The position numbers and the translations under genes are program-made. This document shows, piece by piece, positions 62,528 through 64,000 of a stretch of DNA of 64,000 nucleotides. Origin of the DNA: Ornithinimicrobium tianjinense (GTDB lineage Bacteria; Actinomycetota; Actinomycetes; Actinomycetales; Dermatophilaceae); the NCBI RefSeq assembly GCF_014636495.1, contig NZ_BMEM01000004.1:97994-161993 (forward strand), written 5' to 3'. Below the pieces are notes generated by a model that saw only the letters and a program-made list of their open reading frames with translations, was not told the origin of the DNA and ran no database searches. Each line of letters starts with the position of its first letter. Position 1 is the first letter of the stretch.

Positions 62528-63792
62528 GCTGTGCTCCTCGTGCTCGCTGCAGTGGTGGTGGTCGGTGTGCTGGTCGGTGTGCTGGTCGGTGTGCTGGTCG
62601 CGACGTGGTGGGGCGCGTGCCCGAGCCGGTCGACCTTGGTCCTCAGGTAGGCGTGCGACTCCGGCGGCGGGCAGGTGCGCGAGGTCTCGGCCGTGACCGT
62701 GAGGCCGAGGGCACGCAGCGCCTGGGCCTTGTCGGGGTTGTGCGTGATGAGCCGCAGCGGTCGCGTGTCCAGGCCGAGGTCGTGCAGGATCGCCGCGCCG
62801 GCCGCGTAGTCGCGGTCGTCGACCGGCAGCCCGAGGGCGAGCTGCGCCTCGACGGTGTCGGCGCCCTCGTCCTGGAGCGCATAGGCGCGCAGCTTGTCGA
62901 GCAGGCCCACGCCGCGCCCCTCGTGCCCGCGCAGGTAGACGACCACGCCGCCCTCGCGCGCGACCCGGCCCAGGGCGTCGTCGAGCTGCGGCCCGCAGTC
63001 GCAGCGCCGCGAGCCCAGCGCCTCGCCGGTCAGGCACTCCGAGTGCAGCCGCACGAGCGGGCGCGGCCCGGGGTCCGGCCGTCCGACCAGGGCCAGGTGC
63101 TCCGCGCCGGTGACGCGGTCGCGGTAGCCGTGGACGACCAGTTCCCCTGCGGCGGTCGGCAGCACGGTGCTCGCCAGGCGCTCCACCCGGTCGTGACGCT
63201 GCCGGTGGGCGACCAGCTCGGCGATCGTGAGCACCGGCAGCCCGTGCTCGGCGGCGAGCGCGCGCACGGCGGGACCGCGCAGCAGCTCGCCGGCGTCGTC
63301 GACCAGCTCGCCGATGACGCCCACGGGTGCCAGCCCGGCGAGCCGGCAGAGGTCGACGGCGGCCTCGGTGTGGCCGCGCCGCACGAGCACGCCACCCTCC
63401 CGCGCCCGCAGCGGCACCAGGTGCCCCGGCCGCCGCAGGTCGCCCGGCCCGCTCGCCGGGTCCGCGAGCGCGCGGGCCGTCGCGCAGCGGTCGGCGGCGC
63501 TGATCCCGGTGGTCACGCCCGTCGCGGCGTCCACCGTGACGGTGTATGCCGTGCGCAGCTCGTCCTCGTTCTGCGTGACCATCAGGGGCAGGCCGAGCCG
63601 GTCGGCCCAGGCGTCCGGCAGCGGCGCGCACAGGTAGCCCGAGCTGTGCCGGACCGCCCATCCCGTCCACTCCGGCGTCAGGGTCTGGGCGGCGAGGACG
63701 ACGTCGCCCTCGTTCTCCCGGTCGACGTCGTCGAGCACCAGGACCGGACGGCCCTGCCGAAGGGCGGTCAGCGCCTCCTCGACCGCGCTCAT
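62524..63792 (-). CDS. ribBA: Bifunctional DHBP synthase / GTP cyclohydrolase II
   Basis: The N-terminal half (RibB, about 1-205) makes dihydroxybutanone phosphate; [10 protein letters not shown] and [14 protein letters not shown] hold its acidic and His residues. The C-terminal half (RibA, about 210-385) opens GTP; its zinc cysteines are in [20 protein letters not shown], followed by [12 protein letters not shown]. The last 25 residues are a Ser-Thr-Pro tail coded by a 12-base tandem repeat and are outside the fold. ATG 63792 overlaps the ribE stop. Confidence 0.94.
   Translation of the reverse strand: MSAVEEALTALRQGRPVLVLDDVDRENEGDVVLAAQTLTPEWTGWAVRHSSGYLCAPLPDAWADRLGLPLMVTQNEDELRTAYTVTVDAATGVTTGISAADRCATARALADPASGPGDLRRPGHLVPLRAREGGVLVRRGHTEAAVDLCRLAGLAPVGVIGELVDDAGELLRGPAVRALAAEHGLPVLTIAELVAHRQRHDRVERLASTVLPTAAGELVVHGYRDRVTGAEHLALVGRPDPGPRPLVRLHSECLTGEALGSRRCDCGPQLDDALGRVAREGGVVVYLRGHEGRGVGLLDKLRAYALQDEGADTVEAQLALGLPVDDRDYAAGAAILHDLGLDTRPLRLITHNPDKAQALRALGLTVTAETSRTCPPPESHAYLRTKVDRLGHAPHHVATSTPTSTPTSTPTTTTAASTRSTA
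62560..62600. repeat. 12 bp tandem repeat coding the RibBA tail
   Basis: GGTCGGTGTGCT is repeated three times from 62560 to 62595, with five further bases of a fourth copy. On the minus strand each unit adds four residues of Ser, Thr and Pro to the RibBA C-terminus. Because the unit is a multiple of three, copy changes would keep the frame and the overlap with ribH. Confidence 0.8.
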
Positions 63793-64000
63793 CCGGCGAC
63801 CCCCTGCACGACGAGGCGCTCGACGTACTTGGCGAGGACGTCGACCTCCACGTTGACCCGCTCGCCCACGGCGCGCGTCCCGAGGGTAGTGAGCGCCAGG
63901 GTGGTCGGGATGAGGCTGACCTCGAAGGCGTCGTCGTCGACCGCCGAGACGGTGAGCGAGACCCCGTCCAGCGCGACGGAGCCCTTGCGCACGACATACC
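63789..64000 (-). CDS. ribE: Riboflavin synthase alpha chain, N-terminal part outside window
   Basis: Only the C-terminal 69 residues are visible. [16 protein letters not shown] matches the second lumazine-binding repeat of riboflavin synthase, and [15 protein letters not shown] is the usual C-terminal helix region. The open frame continues through the window edge, so an internal ATG at 63992 is not the real start. It is the first visible gene of a ribE-ribBA-ribH unit. Confidence 0.9.
   Translation of the reverse strand, partial: YVVRKGSVALDGVSLTVSAVDDDAFEVSLIPTTLALTTLGTRAVGERVNVEVDVLAKYVERLVVQGVAG

Noticed and set aside
3217-63551. GTATGCCG as a polar segregation or recombination motif (KOPS or Chi type)
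   Set aside because: The two orientations are equally common (18 and 17 found), while KOPS and Chi are strongly biased by replication direction.
63793-64000. FMN riboswitch for the riboflavin operon
   Set aside because: The upstream end of the operon lies outside the window, so no leader can be seen. Nothing in the visible part resembles the RFN element.

Overview
The window is a 64 kb piece of a very GC-rich actinobacterial chromosome. The gene content (menaquinone pathway, complete 14-subunit complex I, a DevR/DosR-like regulator, a gamma-alpha fused KorA, many GTG starts) fits an aerobic Micrococcales bacterium, probably near the Intrasporangiaceae or Ornithinimicrobiaceae. That placement is inference from gene content, not from a marker gene. 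I saw no rRNA, tRNA or CRISPR array.

Layout. 1-2.2 kb is an island of lower GC: an ISL3-type transposase cut by the window edge, a small secreted-like ORF and a frameshifted orphan gene. 2.3-11 kb holds an amidohydrolase/fructosamine-kinase pair, a low-molecular-weight phosphatase, a phosphopantetheinyl transferase, a zinc-ribbon SDR protein, the ferredoxin-dependent 2-oxoglutarate oxidoreductase korAB and rarD. 10.9-17.7 kb has a TetR regulator with its operator, an MMPL exporter with a very long coiled-coil hairpin, a DUF1648 membrane protein and a phoX phosphatase preceded by a three-unit PHO box. 17.8-21.5 kb is a DosR-like redox/dormancy block: sensor kinase, universal stress protein, DoxX-like protein, DevR regulator and a DevR-box palindrome.

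21.5-40.3 kb is one long minus-strand unit: a geranylgeranyl reductase (MenJ-like), nuoA to nuoN, then a long-chain polyprenyl diphosphate synthase. Most junctions overlap by 1-4 bases. With menG, menF and menD at 43-48 kb the window encodes much of menaquinone synthesis next to the enzyme that reduces menaquinone. 40.7-52.3 kb also has a DnaQ-like exonuclease, a cNMP/CBS/DUF294 protein, an FGGY kinase and an XPB-associated protein. 52.3-60.1 kb carries DoxX, IclR, a BCCT betaine carrier, an M13 peptidase and an ABC exporter pair. 60.4-64 kb has an HMG-CoA lyase-like enzyme, a small TOPRIM protein and riboflavin genes ribH, ribBA and ribE (cut by the window end).

The most unusual signals lie outside genes. 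First, two intergenic arrays (three units at 40.5 kb, five at 60.1 kb) share an exact 52 bp period and a 38 bp nested dyad whose arms covary. Second, the octamer GTATGCCG (either strand) occurs at least 35 times with no strand preference, while the one-base-different GTACGCCG is nearly absent. Third, many start codons sit 6-10 bases after a TAnnnT box, which points to widespread leaderless transcription.
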